Below are positions 22,801-35,999 of a stretch of 64,000 nt of DNA, in pieces (position 1 is the stretch's first letter; every line of letters begins with the position of its first letter). The stretch is from assembly GCA_020055645.1 (NCBI GenBank), contig CM034549.1, positions 24,263,930-24,327,929 on the forward strand. The letters are read 5' to 3'. The translations under genes were made by a program, and so were the position numbers. The stretch comes from Tomocerus qinae. Its lineage: Eukaryota > Arthropoda > Collembola > Entomobryomorpha > Tomoceridae. The notes under the pieces are model-generated. The model saw nothing but the letters and a program-made list of their open reading frames with translations. It did no database searches and was not told the origin of the DNA.

Positions 22801-25800
22801 AAGATATTCCACCCGTTGTTCACAAGAAATGAGTCATTAGCTAGTAAAGCCTTCGCAGTTTGCTGTATCTAGAGGATTCATATGTCAGCCTGTTGCTTCT
22901 TGAGCTTCCGCCGATTTTAGAACTTATTAGCGTAGTCATTACGTCAAAGGCTAACCTCGACATGAAATACAGTGAACTTGGGTTTACACGAACATAGGAG
23001 TAGCAAAGCGTAGTTCGATGAAAAGGGTAAGACTTTCGAACACCTGGACAATTGTATAAAACGAGGGCTAATAAAACTTATTGCGTTTTCTCTTTTCCCT
23101 CCCTACAAAGGACAAATATAGTATGAGTACTAAATATAACCCTTCAAATACAAAATTGAAAACAGGTGAATATCGGAGAAAGTGGCTTATTTGTACGAAG
23201 AGGCGGTTGCTTTTGTTCTATGAACAATACGAGCTTTTATTGTCCACGCGTAGCACGTGTACTCAATCATTGTACATCCAATTTTCGAGCAATAAAGTGT
23301 ACCTATCTATTTACGTCAGACTTCCCTTTCCAAATTCAGAATTAATGGGGATATATCCGCACCTGTATATAATAATAATCAACGTCTGTGCTCTAGCGTA
23401 TATGGTGTTGTGTAATTTATGCTTTAGACTCTCATTGTTGACGTGTTACTACAGAATGGATTGCGGTCGTAGAGGAACAAAACGAAAAAGCCATGGAAAA
23501 GTAACTATGCTATAAGAACAAAGAGATGTGCCGAGTTTATTATGCAATATCGCTTTGACGAAACCTCGTTTACATATAATAGGAATAATTAGATGTTCGC
23601 TTCATGCACTTTTGTTTTGTGTGGGTGGATGAAAAACTTCCACGAAAAATGAGAGGTTAAAATTAGGTTTTACCAACAGTCTGACAGTGTGAAATACACA
23701 GGTTGAGTTACAGCGATGATAGACACTATCTAGGCTATTTATCACTTCTATCTCCCAATGTAACACAATACCATAATAAGCATGTCGTGTGGCTCAGTGT
23801 TAGGTAATGCATTAATGTTATTATTTTAAATGTGCATTGTGCATGAGTCATCCATTCATACACATTTTTTGCACATCCTTTGTTCGTAACTATACCTTTG
23901 TGAATAATTACAAGTTTCAAACTATAGCGTAGGACATGTGTCACTTTTTGGATTCAGAAAACCTATTTTTAATTGCTGTTTACTTATGTTGACTTATAAA
24001 CACGAATCATCATTATTATAGTAGTGGACAGTAGCAGAAGGTGTTTTCAAAGCAAACCAGTTATTTTCTTATCCTTATAAGACAACAAAAATTTTCCATT
24101 TCGCAATATCAAATAGCACTGAGAGACAAAGGCTAAGAATAGTTTTGTAAGATTGTAAAAAGACATGAAATTGTAATTTAAGTAAATTACTTTGACCTAG
24201 GAATAAACCTTGCACTTTGTACACATGAAATCATGATACAAGCCAATGGACTTGAATAGACATAGATCATACTTATATTTAGTATAGACCATTTAGATTA
24301 CTGGGAAAGGTTAAATTTTTTACTGTTTTTGTTATTCCATTTGCACTTTTGAATGTCCATTTTACTGTATGGAAATTAAGAGGATGATTCTGCAAATATA
24401 ATTCTAATAATTTATGAGTGCAAACTCGGCCACGATTTGAATGGCTGACTCTCACAGACAGAAAGTTAAGCTGTTCACTTTTAAATGCATCATATTATTT
24501 TGCATATAGAAAAGTTTCTTTATTCATCTGAAATGACATTAATGAAATTATTGTGTACCTTTGTACCTGGAGCTATAGTAGTAGAGAATTCACATGAGTT
24601 GCATTGAAAGGTTCACAGAAAATGGATGAAATTGAAAAGTTTGAAAAGGAGGCTGAGAATAGACTACTCGAGAATTGAATTAAATGAAAAGTGGTTCGCG
24701 TGTATAGTAACTCGTTAAAGTTGCAGCAGGTTGTCCGTTGGAGGTCTGTTTGCATGTTATATATATACAAAATGGCATGTGATGAGGCATCTCTCTATCT
24801 CTTTTATTGTCTTGCATTGTCAGTAGCATCAAATGATGCTCCTCATGCACTTATAGAGCAGTAATGAAAAGAAATAAAAATGGCAAAGACAGGCAGTTGG
24901 TCAACGACAGACACATCACATGTAAAACTCATTGCCAGCACAGGTTACAAGTTAGAACAAGTGAACTCAACGCTAAATGGTTGACTTGACTCACTTTGGA
25001 CTTGGACTAATACACGCTATATAGAGGTCTACTACTATAATGAGTTGCAATTTTTGCTGCAGTGGAGAATCTCAACTGACAAACGCCATGATGATGCCAC
25101 ATGTATATTCTACAATTGAAATAATGCTAGTTTTTATGAGAACTGATAATATGCGCAGTGAGTTAACCGACGAGACTTATCTTATCCCATTTTATTTGCT
25201 TTATATCTACACTCTTCTGATATAGCAAATGAGATTGAATTGCTAATTGAGAAAAGACTGCTCTACTTCTCCCACTAAAATAGAAGATGAATCAACCTGG
25301 TGTAATTCTATTCATGTCACTTTTGTCCCAAATTACGTAGGTTGTTGTAACTTATTTTGTTTATCTGTACATATAGGATTGCTAATAGAATGCTACGCTA
25401 CCTTTCACAAAATGCATTGTTCCCTCATCGTAACACAAATTGTACTTAATACACCAGTGAGTCGAAGAAAACCAATTTGTTCCTAAAAAATAGAGTAATA
25501 GGACACATGATACAAGGAAAAACAAAATTTACCTGTCCACCAACATCCCAAACGATGAAATTGACACCTTTCGACTTTCCTTTAGATCCTCTGATTCGTT
25601 CACAATTAAACCCTATCGTGGGAACCTAAAGATAACAAAATTTCATAAGCAAAAGTAAAACCCCATTTGCTCCACTTGGGAAAATCATTTAATTCCTTAC
25701 CGTGTTTAAATAAGAATCTAATTTCAGCCGATATAAAGCCGTTGTTTTCCCGGCAGAGTCGAGGCCGACCATTACAACGTGGTGTGGACTCTGCAAATAA

Positions 25801-28800
25801 AAAGATCAACAATTTTAGTACTTTGTTAAAGGTTTAATTCATTAACCTCATTTCGTTATTTAATTAAATCTGCGACACAATCACACAAACGTACGTGTAA
25901 CACAATTACAAGGAAAGGAAACCGTAGGGATTAGAATTTCATGGTTTTATTTTAACCATGTCCTCGACTAAACTTCTGTCATTGTTTTCTAAAGGCTTAT
26001 GGAGGAGGTACTTACTTGCACAATCCCACATGTGTGTGCAAATACGAGTATTATCTTTCCTTCCACATCTTACCTACAATACAAACTACACATAGAATGC
26101 ACATTAATCTATTCAAATGCATAGCATTACAAATAATCTGTGGTTACGCTGCTAAAGCTGTAACGATCCTTTAAGACATACCGAAAATAATGCAATCTTC
26201 TAATTCTTTATCCTTATGGGAATCAAACATATTATATTCGCGTCACGTCACAGAAATTGCGGTTTCCTACGTAGACACTATTATTCTACATTTGTGCTTT
26301 GTCCGACTCATTCTGCACTGTATAAATCACAATTATATTGTAACACAAAGATGTGCTAATTGCAAGTCTAATGTGACCGTATCATACGTAAAAATACGTC
26401 TACTATCTCTGCACTCATAAAACATAGTAGTAGAAATGCAAGTTTTAAATCCACATGTGAACTATCGTACAATATAATACTATATAGCTATAGTATATAA
26501 AAGTACATTGTAACAAGATGTAAGATAACACCTAAGCTTATATAAATGTATGCCCAACCTTAGAAATGTGTTCATAATAGTGTTGGCATGGCCAGTCTGT
26601 AGTAAGTAATACAAAACACAAATAGCTGGGAGGGTTTAACTGTACGTGATCGTCCTGTCACACTTGTCAGTTTCATTAGGAGAAGCAAAGTGAACAATAG
26701 AGACTCATTCAGGTAAACTTAGTACATAAAAGGTATTCAACCGAAATTCGATAGAACCGTAGGGAGTTAATTTCTTTCCTTTGGAATTTTCAATGCAACT
26801 ACAAACTATTCGGACAGAGTAATTTACAATTAGACCTTGTTGTGCTATCTTGAGATTACTCTTCCTTCTTCACAACAATATCCCCAATTTTCTCTTGCGT
26901 CTACCTGTTTTCCGTTAAAAGTTTATCCAAGGTTAGATGTTCGAATTTAGAAAATGAATTACTATGAATGTTTGTCGCATTGACTATACTGCGTACTTAC
27001 TTGTACTTTGTACATCCTAAAGTATCAATTCAAGTCAATGATAAAGAAAAGTGAAAGTATATATATTTGTTTGTATCTGCATAGAGTCTCGTCTGAATTT
27101 ATTGCCCGAAGGGTAACCCTCCCGTATTGAATCAGTTATACCATCTGCATAAATACTACGCAGTAATATCTCTCTCTCCAATCTCTTGACTGACTTTAGC
27201 ATTGGGTCGTTGAGAAGGGTTTAGAGGATTTTAGATAGTAATACAATAGGATATATATACATATTGTATGTAAATATGTTACACGAAGATGAAATATGTT
27301 ACATAGTTTGAATTGTTGGCCCACTTACATAGAGATTAAAAAACAAATTAAAAGAAAACAGGTAAAATTCTCAAGTCCCGGATCTGAGGTCAAGATAAAT
27401 GCAAAAGGCAAACCAGCTATAGAAGAAGTCTATTAGATACTACTAAAAGAACATAAACACGACGTAACGTACGCTGTGATAACATAACACTTGGAATAAC
27501 GAGTCAACGCGTGTATTGAATCGTACATTAAATATCTTTATACCTATACGATGAACTTATAAATGTGTTTGCAAAAAAGAATTTTGTAACCAGCCTGACG
27601 AGAGGCTCATTCAGATCACTAGCATAAAACGAACTACTACTACATTATTCGAACACTTGTCTACCTACAAGAAAACAAAATCCATTACAGTGCTAGACTA
27701 CTTAGTTAACTCCACCGTCAAACATTGTAGTAAACCATGGTAAACGATGGTAGTAGTAACCACTATAAAGGTGTATGGGTCTAGCATCAGGCCACGCCAG
27801 GCCGTGAAATAAAATGCATGTAAAATCTTAAAGTGGGTCATCATCATCACACTTAAGAGACGAAGGAATGATGCGATAAAAACATTAAAATGACTGCAAG
27901 TAGATTGACTCTTATATACGCTTGACTAGACTGGCTAAACAACATCTCCTCTTATAGCATCCAAGAGACAGAATAGACAAACATGATTATAATAAATAGT
28001 ACATCACAACAACATGCACACATGTAATCACTCACTACACAAGAAAACAACAATTTACAATTATTCATATTTATATTATTCGAAGGAGAGATAGATGAGA
28101 TAGATATTCCGCCATACTGCCAGTAATTGAACTCACAGCCAAGGAGAGATATGACATTATGACAGCACAGGGAGCAAGACAAGTCATGATTTTCATGTTA
28201 ACTTATTCTCCCTATTATCATAATCTCATAATACTTATAGAACTCGCTAAAGGAGACGTAAACATACATTTTATTCAAATTGTTACTTTGATTCTACAAA
28301 CCTCAAGCACTGTATTTTACATTGAAATTAATCATAACCAAACTATCTACACCTAAATGCTAAGCACAAACTTATATATCTCCATAATATACCTACCTCC
28401 ACGTAACAAACTGGGCATTACTCATTTATTATTTTCTTTAAATGAATCATAGGGGCAGGAGGCAAGATGGCAATTAACTAACTGATTCAGCATAATTTTT
28501 ATCTTTAACTACTACTACCAATTACATGTAATCTACTTTTTTTGCTTTATTTCGCTAATTGTAATATCATTTTCATTATAGGTCATTTCTTTTCATACAT
28601 ATTTCATATTATCTATGTAAATGGTTTTGGTTTGAATTATAATTTTGTGCCACAGTGGCATAGAGCTAATTGATTTAACATAATTTTTATCTTTAACTAC
28701 TACTTAGTAATGCAGATCTACTTTTTTACTTTATCCAGGTAGTAATTATAATATCATTTCTATTACAGGACGCCTTTTATCAAATATTGTCTATACGAAT

Positions 28801-31177
28801 GGCTTTGGTTGGAATTTTGAATAATAATTTTGTACCAGGATAGTATTTAACAAACTGATTTGATATAATTTTTATCTTTAAGTACTACTATTACATGTTA
28901 TACAGTAATGCAGATCTACATTTTTTACATTATTTGGTTAATTATAATTTCATTGTTATCAATAGGTTATAAAATAGGTAATGGTCTGAAAAATTGGTTT
29001 CACATGGCTTTCATTTGAATTGTCATATTTTGTTGATGATGTTGATAAAGTTGGAAAATCCAATTTAAACTGGTCTAATTGGTAAGAATGATAGTGACCA
29101 CAACAGGACCCAAGTCTGAAGTGAACGTCCTATAGACGTGAGTAATGTAACGATTTTGTAAAGAATTGGTTTAGAAAACAATAGGTTACCTACGCAAGAG
29201 ATCAGACGTGGACTCTGTGTGCTATATAAGTGCATTTTGTCTGTAGTTACAATTACAGTGTAATTTCTGAGAAAGTTCAATCAAGTTGAGTCAAATTGAA
29301 ATAAACGAGATAAGGATAGTAATAAATACAGACAAGCACGTATACATACAGTCATAGTCTCTATCTCTGTAAAAGCTTATAGGGAGTAGGAGTTCAGGTA
29401 TAGAGATGACACGTATAATAAGCATAAGATAATAGCTATACCTGAACGCACGCCTGACATGAACTGTACCTACGGAAGAAAATAATTTGGAAAGGAAGTA
29501 AATGAGTGAAGAGACGGGCGGAGTGAATCATCACTCTACCTGTCATGTCAGATAGACTAACCTAAAAAGAATGCAAAAACAGATGGTTCTTCTTCTCAAA
29601 CAGACACTGATGCATAATGCACAATTTTCTGTATAAACAACACAAAGAAGCTAACGATTCATTCTATCTGAAGTTTTCATTTTTTAGGATTTAAAAGAAC
29701 ACATTGTACTACTTACAGACTATATACATATAAATAGCATATCTTGAATATATATACCTTATAGTTAGTAGTGTAATCGATTTGGGCTTAGCTATGTACT
29801 CAGTAAAATGTATTTCTTTGATTTTCTTTCGGATATATTATAGGAATCACAGAAAGAAGGAATAGAGCAGGAATACGGTGCGTGGCTAATAACCAAAATA
29901 TAAGTCGGACTCTGACACTAATGTGTACAGTTGGACTGGTTTCATGAAATCTATATTTATGTATGAGTATTCTCACAATATGGCATGCTAACAGAGTATA
30001 CGGAGAATGACACAAATAGAATAACATTACTCTAGACGCAAACTGGTCGAAACTAATTTCTGAATTCCCAGAATAACAACAGTTCACCAAACGAATTAAT
30101 GTTTTCGGAATTCTATTTTTAGATTCCAATAAGATGCTTTATTGTTGTATCATTGACAGTGAGACTTTTGAACTTCCAAACTTGTCTCCTTTATAATAAA
30201 TGTCTTTTCAGGTCTAGTTAAACTCGACTTGAACTTTCAGTAGACAATAACAAAGAACAATAACGCTGAATCCAATAGACAAACTTTAGAATAACCTGAT
30301 TGGGAGATACTCAAATATATATTTCAAGTTTATTCATTTAATATAATTTGTGTACTACAATGAGAAGCCATATTTCTTTGTTATTTAATACAATATTCCC
30401 CTATAATAGTGGAAGCAAAACAGTTCTCATCAACAAAGCAATAATAATTCCCCATTTTCTCATGTAATTAGTCTTTTCAACCCCAACTTACCAACCAAAT
30501 GCTGGAATAAAACCCCATTTACTACCTAATTAACTATCAAGTTCAGGTATTTATTTACCTGTACCACAATTACAATTGGCATTCATTTAATATTTATTTT
30601 ATCTGCTGCTGCCGCATTTATGGGCAGTAATATTTTAACCTCCCAATGCAATGACGTATCTCAGTACTACGTTTAAATTAAAAACAACAAAACAGAAATG
30701 TATAGGAATATCTACTCTTTGTACACTTTAAGGGCAAGGTACACATTGCTGGCGTTGATTTTGGTCATAGATTAAAGCAGCTGTGATCTATCTATGTACG
30801 TATTACAATTTAAAGTTAAACGAGTAATCCTGATAAGAGCATTGATTAGATGGTATTTTTATTATCATTAATTGAGCATGACTCATGGTTTCAATTAGTG
30901 ACCATGCAGTAGTCCAAAAATGTTTTATTAATACGTAAGAGGTCTTTTACATACCCAATACATAAATTATCGCAAAAATTATTAGCACGTTTGTTTGTAT
31001 GGTTGTGTTTACCTCGCAGAATGGTATTTGGAGCTTAAAAATTAAAGGTGCAAATTAAAGGCACTGAAAAACTACTTAGGGCAATGTAGAAAATCAAAAT
31101 GCTGTAATAAAACTTACTTGAGTTCCAGGTAAAGCTTCCAAAAATGCATTTCCACCTTTTGCAAGATTCGCTCCCAT
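19886..31177 (-). CDS. Arl4: ADP-ribosylation factor-like GTPase Arl4
   Basis: Five small exons join in phase: 31177-31118, 25790-25701, 25625-25533, 22573-22297 and 19965-19886, giving 199 residues, the normal Arl4 length. The protein has Gly2 for N-myristoylation (MGANLAK), the P-loop GLDSAGKT at 29-36, switch I Thr in VPTIGFN, switch II DVGGQ at 77-81, NKQD at 136-139 and CAITG near 170. It ends with the polybasic [10 protein letters not shown] typical of Arl4, which in relatives directs it to the plasma membrane and nucleus. An insertion-type stretch in the interswitch (RGSKGKSKG) also fits Arl4. Arl4 proteins are small GTPases that recruit cytohesin Arf-GEFs and affect actin and membrane traffic. 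This is family knowledge. Introns are 5.3 kb, 75 bp, 3.0 kb and 2.3 kb. All five core motifs are intact. Confidence 0.97.
19966..22296. other. Arl4 intron 4
   Basis: About 2.3 kb of AT-rich intron between the exons ending at 22297 and starting at 19965. The donor is GTGAGA and the acceptor follows a T-rich run. No nested gene or repeat was seen. Confidence 0.7.
22574..25532. other. Arl4 intron 3
   Basis: About 3.0 kb. It contains a plus-strand open frame of 144 codons at 23081-23515 with no recognisable motif, signal peptide or splice partner, so I treat it as chance. Nothing else stands out. Confidence 0.65.
25791..31117. other. Arl4 intron 1
   Basis: About 5.3 kb, the longest intron in the window, between the 20-codon first coding exon and the P-loop exon. 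Apart from the degenerate tandem repeat at 28478-28985, I see no structure or coding frame. Long first introns often hold enhancers, but nothing here shows one directly. Confidence 0.65.
28478..28985. repeat. Degenerate tandem repeat of about 185 bp, three copies
   Basis: The phrase ataatttttatcttta recurs near 28490, 28679 and 28866. Each copy is followed by a TACTACTA run, a variant of taatgcagatctacttttttac, and then a variant of taattataatatcatttcnatta. Spacing is about 185-190 bp and the copies have diverged. It lies inside Arl4 intron 1. No terminal inverted repeats or coding frame were seen. Confidence 0.75.
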
Positions 31178-34100
31178 TTGTCTAGCTCAATCTCTTAAAA
31201 TTGCGTGTAAACCTAATTAATTCAATCCCAGATGGATGTTTATTCCACACTCCACAGAACTTTGACCAGCAACTGAATGTTCCCAAATGGCATTTCCAAA
31301 ATTCAAGATCTGTCCGAAGAACCATAAAATGATTTGTCTAGCCGTACATTCTATGACTCAATAAACTGACAACAAACAAAACAATCGGTGATAAAATTAG
31401 TCACTGTTGGGTATTTCTGCTCACTCGTTAGTATCATTGCACATGTTGACACGAGGGAAAACTTCCTCCGAATTTGCATCCATTGTACAAGATGTAGACT
31501 TATTGATTCCTCTAGGTATTTAAAATTGACAGACAGGTTAAACTTTTGTTGAAATCTTTTCGGAAATCCTCAGCTCATTTTTCTTTATACAACAGTAGTT
31601 GACAAAAGTATCTCGACATTTGTATTTAGTATGAGCTCCAGCTCTTATCTGCGCTTCTTCACACTTAACTTTTGTTTACACAAAGGTGACACGACACGTT
31701 GGCTAGCTTTTTAAGAGATAAACTTGACGTTAAACGATAACGGGCTTTAAGGAAGGATAATAAATAGCGGAAAAGCCAGAGCCACAAAGACGAAGCACTG
31801 CAAAACAAAACAGAAACTAATTGGACGAAGCCTGAGAGCGAAGTGAAGAGAGTCAAGAGCACAGATTCTCAATCCAGATTTAATTTTGGTGTAAAACGGA
31901 GTTAAATTGATGAAGATAGCCTAACCTCCCGAGTTCTACAATTCAGAAACATGTTTTCAATTTGGCTAGTAAGATAGAGAGAGAGACTCGGATTATGTAA
32001 ATGCGTCGAACTGTTTGATTTGATTGTCTGTGGGTTTACTCATAGAAAGAAGAATTCCTGTCCATGTCCATTCTTCTGTACTCTTGCCTCTGGTCTGCTC
32101 TCCAATGAAAATGGTGGTAAAGGTAAAGCTATGTTATGTATCTACACTATAGGCAACAACACAACACTTGCTAATGCTAGCTGAATGTATGGTGGTTGTT
32201 TATTTTACTTGGCTCTCTGTTTCCTTCGCCTATGGACACACTATTATTCTATACTAACTAAAAGGCATTCCTCTAACACACAGACAGGTACAGACATCCA
32301 CTGCGTACGTGCATAGCGCTTATCGACATAATATGTACATACCAATCCTGCCTATGTATACTACTAAATCCGTGTAAAAAGTGTACTATGTTTGTATACC
32401 CATATAGTGAACGTAGTTTTAGGGAACGCAATAATATTATCATCTCTGGTTGAATGTCTGGATGTATTTTCTGTGCCATTCCATAGGATCTACCATCATG
32501 ATGCTAACGATTTAGATTGTTAAGCTCGTATAGTAGAAAATGTCTAAATGGTTAGGTATTGAAATGCAGTCTTGCCTAGATTTGTCTTTCCTCTGGGTTG
32601 TTGTCAGGGCTGAGGCTTAGGGCTGGGACATAGTGACGCCACAGCCTCTCTAAATGTGGCAACAGACTTCTATATAGAGCTGCATCCCATTGTATGTAAT
32701 ATGCATTTGTTATACAAGACCGTATCTTTGGTATAGGGGCTATGGACTCACTCCTGCGATAACAATCATAGCATCTACCAAACTAAACGCTAAGCTCAAC
32801 TAGAGACACAGAATATCAAGAATTCTTATTCACATTTAGCTTCTGAGTATTCCTGCTGGGGTTCGTTGGGTGGAATTGCCTCTGGACTTTTTATATACTC
32901 ATACACATTCAATCCACCTCACCACCGAAAATTCTATGAAGCCCTAACTCTAAGAATTTCAGTCAAGCTAAAACTCTAAGCTCATTCTTTCAACACACTT
33001 GCATCTCTTTACATTACATGCATACGCCATACAACTCATTGCACTATTCACTTGTACTACTACTATATAGCCTAAATGCATTTATGTATGGGATACACAC
33101 AAGTTAGACAGGTGCAGGGTTTAAATTCGACTTATGATTATACTACGGATTTACTATGTCAGCGTTATATACCAAAATCCGAATTTTCCGTGTTATTTGA
33201 GTCATGATCTCATGTGGAAATCTTTAGATGGGAAAAAATGTAATTTATATAATATAATTCTGACAATTTTCAATAAATTGTCTTTGGAGCTTATGAAATC
33301 TTGTTCTTTCCATTTTCCATACATTCATCTCGTGACGGTGGCCAAGAGTCTGGAGGAAAGCTTCTTTTTCAATGCGTCAATACATAAGTACATGTTTTAG
33401 CTTACACACCACAATATATCCACTTTTTATACATAGATATACCTCAAATGTATGATTGCAGGTATTCCTTTGATAATGTGGGCAATTCTTATGGAAATAC
33501 ATCTATTAAATACAAGATACAAACACTGTCATAAAAAGGAATAGCCACTTGACTGATAAACTAATATCTTATAGGGAACTTATTTACGCACGTAGAGTCT
33601 TTATTATAGAGACTGTTTTCATTTCATGAATTTATAGAAGCCCATTAGTATGTGAAGTGGAGATCTCCCTTTATTTATGCTCGATTCAGGTGGAGGTTGC
33701 CCAAAGAGGATTATTTCTCCGTTTATTGTTAAATACAAAAATAACTTTTCTCTCTTTTCTACCTTTCGAAAGTTATATTGCCCCATTAGTTTACGTTATA
33801 CTACTGCCGTGTCAGCTATTAGATGAGCAGATGTGAATTAAGGATTTCATTACTATAATTTCGATCTTTGTACTATACCTCTTGATTACTTTACTACAGA
33901 CTTAATAACTTTAACCTGAAAATACATGTTTTATTCTATGTGTTGGTTTTCATACTCATTGCAGCATGGCTCAAGTCATAAGGAGCATCCTTATTTGTAA
34001 AATTAAATGATAACACGTTTAATAAAGGAGTGCAGGACTTAATTGTGGAGCACAAATTCATGTTGCTATTACACAGTTCAGCTCTCCACGTATACTTTCT

Positions 34101-35999
34101 ACAATAACTAAACTTAACTGGATGAAGAGTCTGAAATGACTTGGAAGCATGACTGTAGGCAAGAAATCGAAAATGAAGTTATCTCTCATTTCAGGTGTTA
34201 ACCAAAGAGTTTTATGTTTACTTGGCTTAGACCAACACCAGTCCAGGTTACTAAAGATTAGATTTGCACCACGTATAAGGAGAACCCATAGGAAAACATA
34301 TATCTATATATAATGTGTAGCTATATGTACCTATAATCCAATTACATTACAATCTTAATACTATCCTTGTCTGTGGCACAGAATTCTCTTTACAGCGAGA
34401 TAATAAAATGTATTCGCTACAGAATGTGGAACACATTTTATAGAGGAACTTCGTAACTAACGTAAGTATTTAAGATACCATCGCCGTGCCATATTAGATT
34501 ACTGTTATTAACCTATCCACGTTTGTTTTTATTTAATGTTGATTTTTTACACCTAAGCACTGCATACTAAGCACACTAAGCACTAGGGTTCCCAACATCA
34601 TGTACCTGGCCATTATATTGTATACATGAATGTCTGGTGGGTGCATAAACGATATGCAATATAACTACATTTAAATAAATTCAGTAAAACAGACTACGAT
34701 AAAATTATTATAAAAATTCCATAACACTCAAACGTTGGAAAATGCCATCTGCTTCATTAGTTAGACTGGATATTATTCTCCAGCGGATATAAATCTTAAT
34801 TGAATTTAATTTGCCACAATTAGTTATTTTCCGTTCTTCCCATCAAACTTTGTACAAAGTTATAACATTTTCTCACACATGGTTAAATCAACCAGGTATG
34901 TGAATTTACAAGCAAAAAAACCGAATTTTGACACATAAGCAGCAGTTTTATGCTTTTATAGTATGATCTAATCTATTTTTATTGTGTTTTAGTACATAGA
35001 AAATTCTTTCTTTATGACAGATGTTAAAAAATGGAAGAATATTCCATTAACATGGGTAATTTGGAAAAAGTGGCAAAAAACCCATAGGGCAACCCTGGTG
35101 AAGGTGAACTGAGTATGTATCATCTAAAGCCATCTCGCTTCCTATAGGTGCAGATTGCACTGGCAAATCGTTAGTTAGTAATAATAAGCATGCACACGTT
35201 TGTTTATTTACTCTTCCAAGTTTACTACGTGATGACGATTGACTACATGTTAAATACTAGGCATCTTCAATCGTTAGTATAAAAACTTTTATAGTTTTTC
35301 ACGCTAAAGAATGAAATATTAATGAAGCATTCGTTAGAGTTGCATTGTTAATGCTAATAAATACTACTCTTAAGCGAGTATTGTTTGTTTGTGTCGGAAA
35401 CAAAACCTTCACACAGCTATAAGCTACTTACTTAGTAGAATATTAATCTTAATCCTAACCACGAAGGCAACGTGACAATAAAACTTAAGCACTAAAATCT
35501 GCAGATTAAAATTCATAAAAAATTACAAACATTCAAGGCAATTTATTTCGAGGTAAGTATTACAACAGTCAGCAATGCCATTACGTTCAGAGGAAAATAT
35601 TTTCGTTATTGCGACACACTTGTATGATTTATTGTGCAGACATTATGCATACTTTAAAGAGCTTATCAATATCCATGCAAAAATAACAGCAAATAAATCT
35701 TGTGCTGCAGAATGATATTTATTTGAGTAAACATACCAAACAAACAGTAACGGTAACATTGATAATTGCATATCACCAAAAATACTCAATTTGCACACAA
35801 AATTGTCATTTTCAAACCTCAATTCTTTGACTATGTCATCAAATGTAATACAAAACTGATAAATAGGAATAAACTGATATCAAAACTTAAAAATTATGCC
35901 TTTCTGGTAATATTAGGTTCCTTATCGGTAAAATAAATAAAATCAAATAAATAGTTAACACTTAGCTATACAGAACAAAAATATGTTATAATTGTATAT
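31178..35999. other. Intergenic region upstream of Arl4
   Basis: About 4.8 kb between the Arl4 start and the stop of the Trp-Ser-Gly repeat protein, both on the minus strand. It should contain the Arl4 promoter and any 5' UTR exons. Small open frames (such as 32273-32479 and 33134-33400) show no domain or splice partner. No repeat or mobile element seen. Confidence 0.5.

Noticed and set aside
23081..23515. Plus-strand 144-codon frame in Arl4 intron 3
   Set aside because: No recognisable domain, signal peptide, splice context or protein-like composition.
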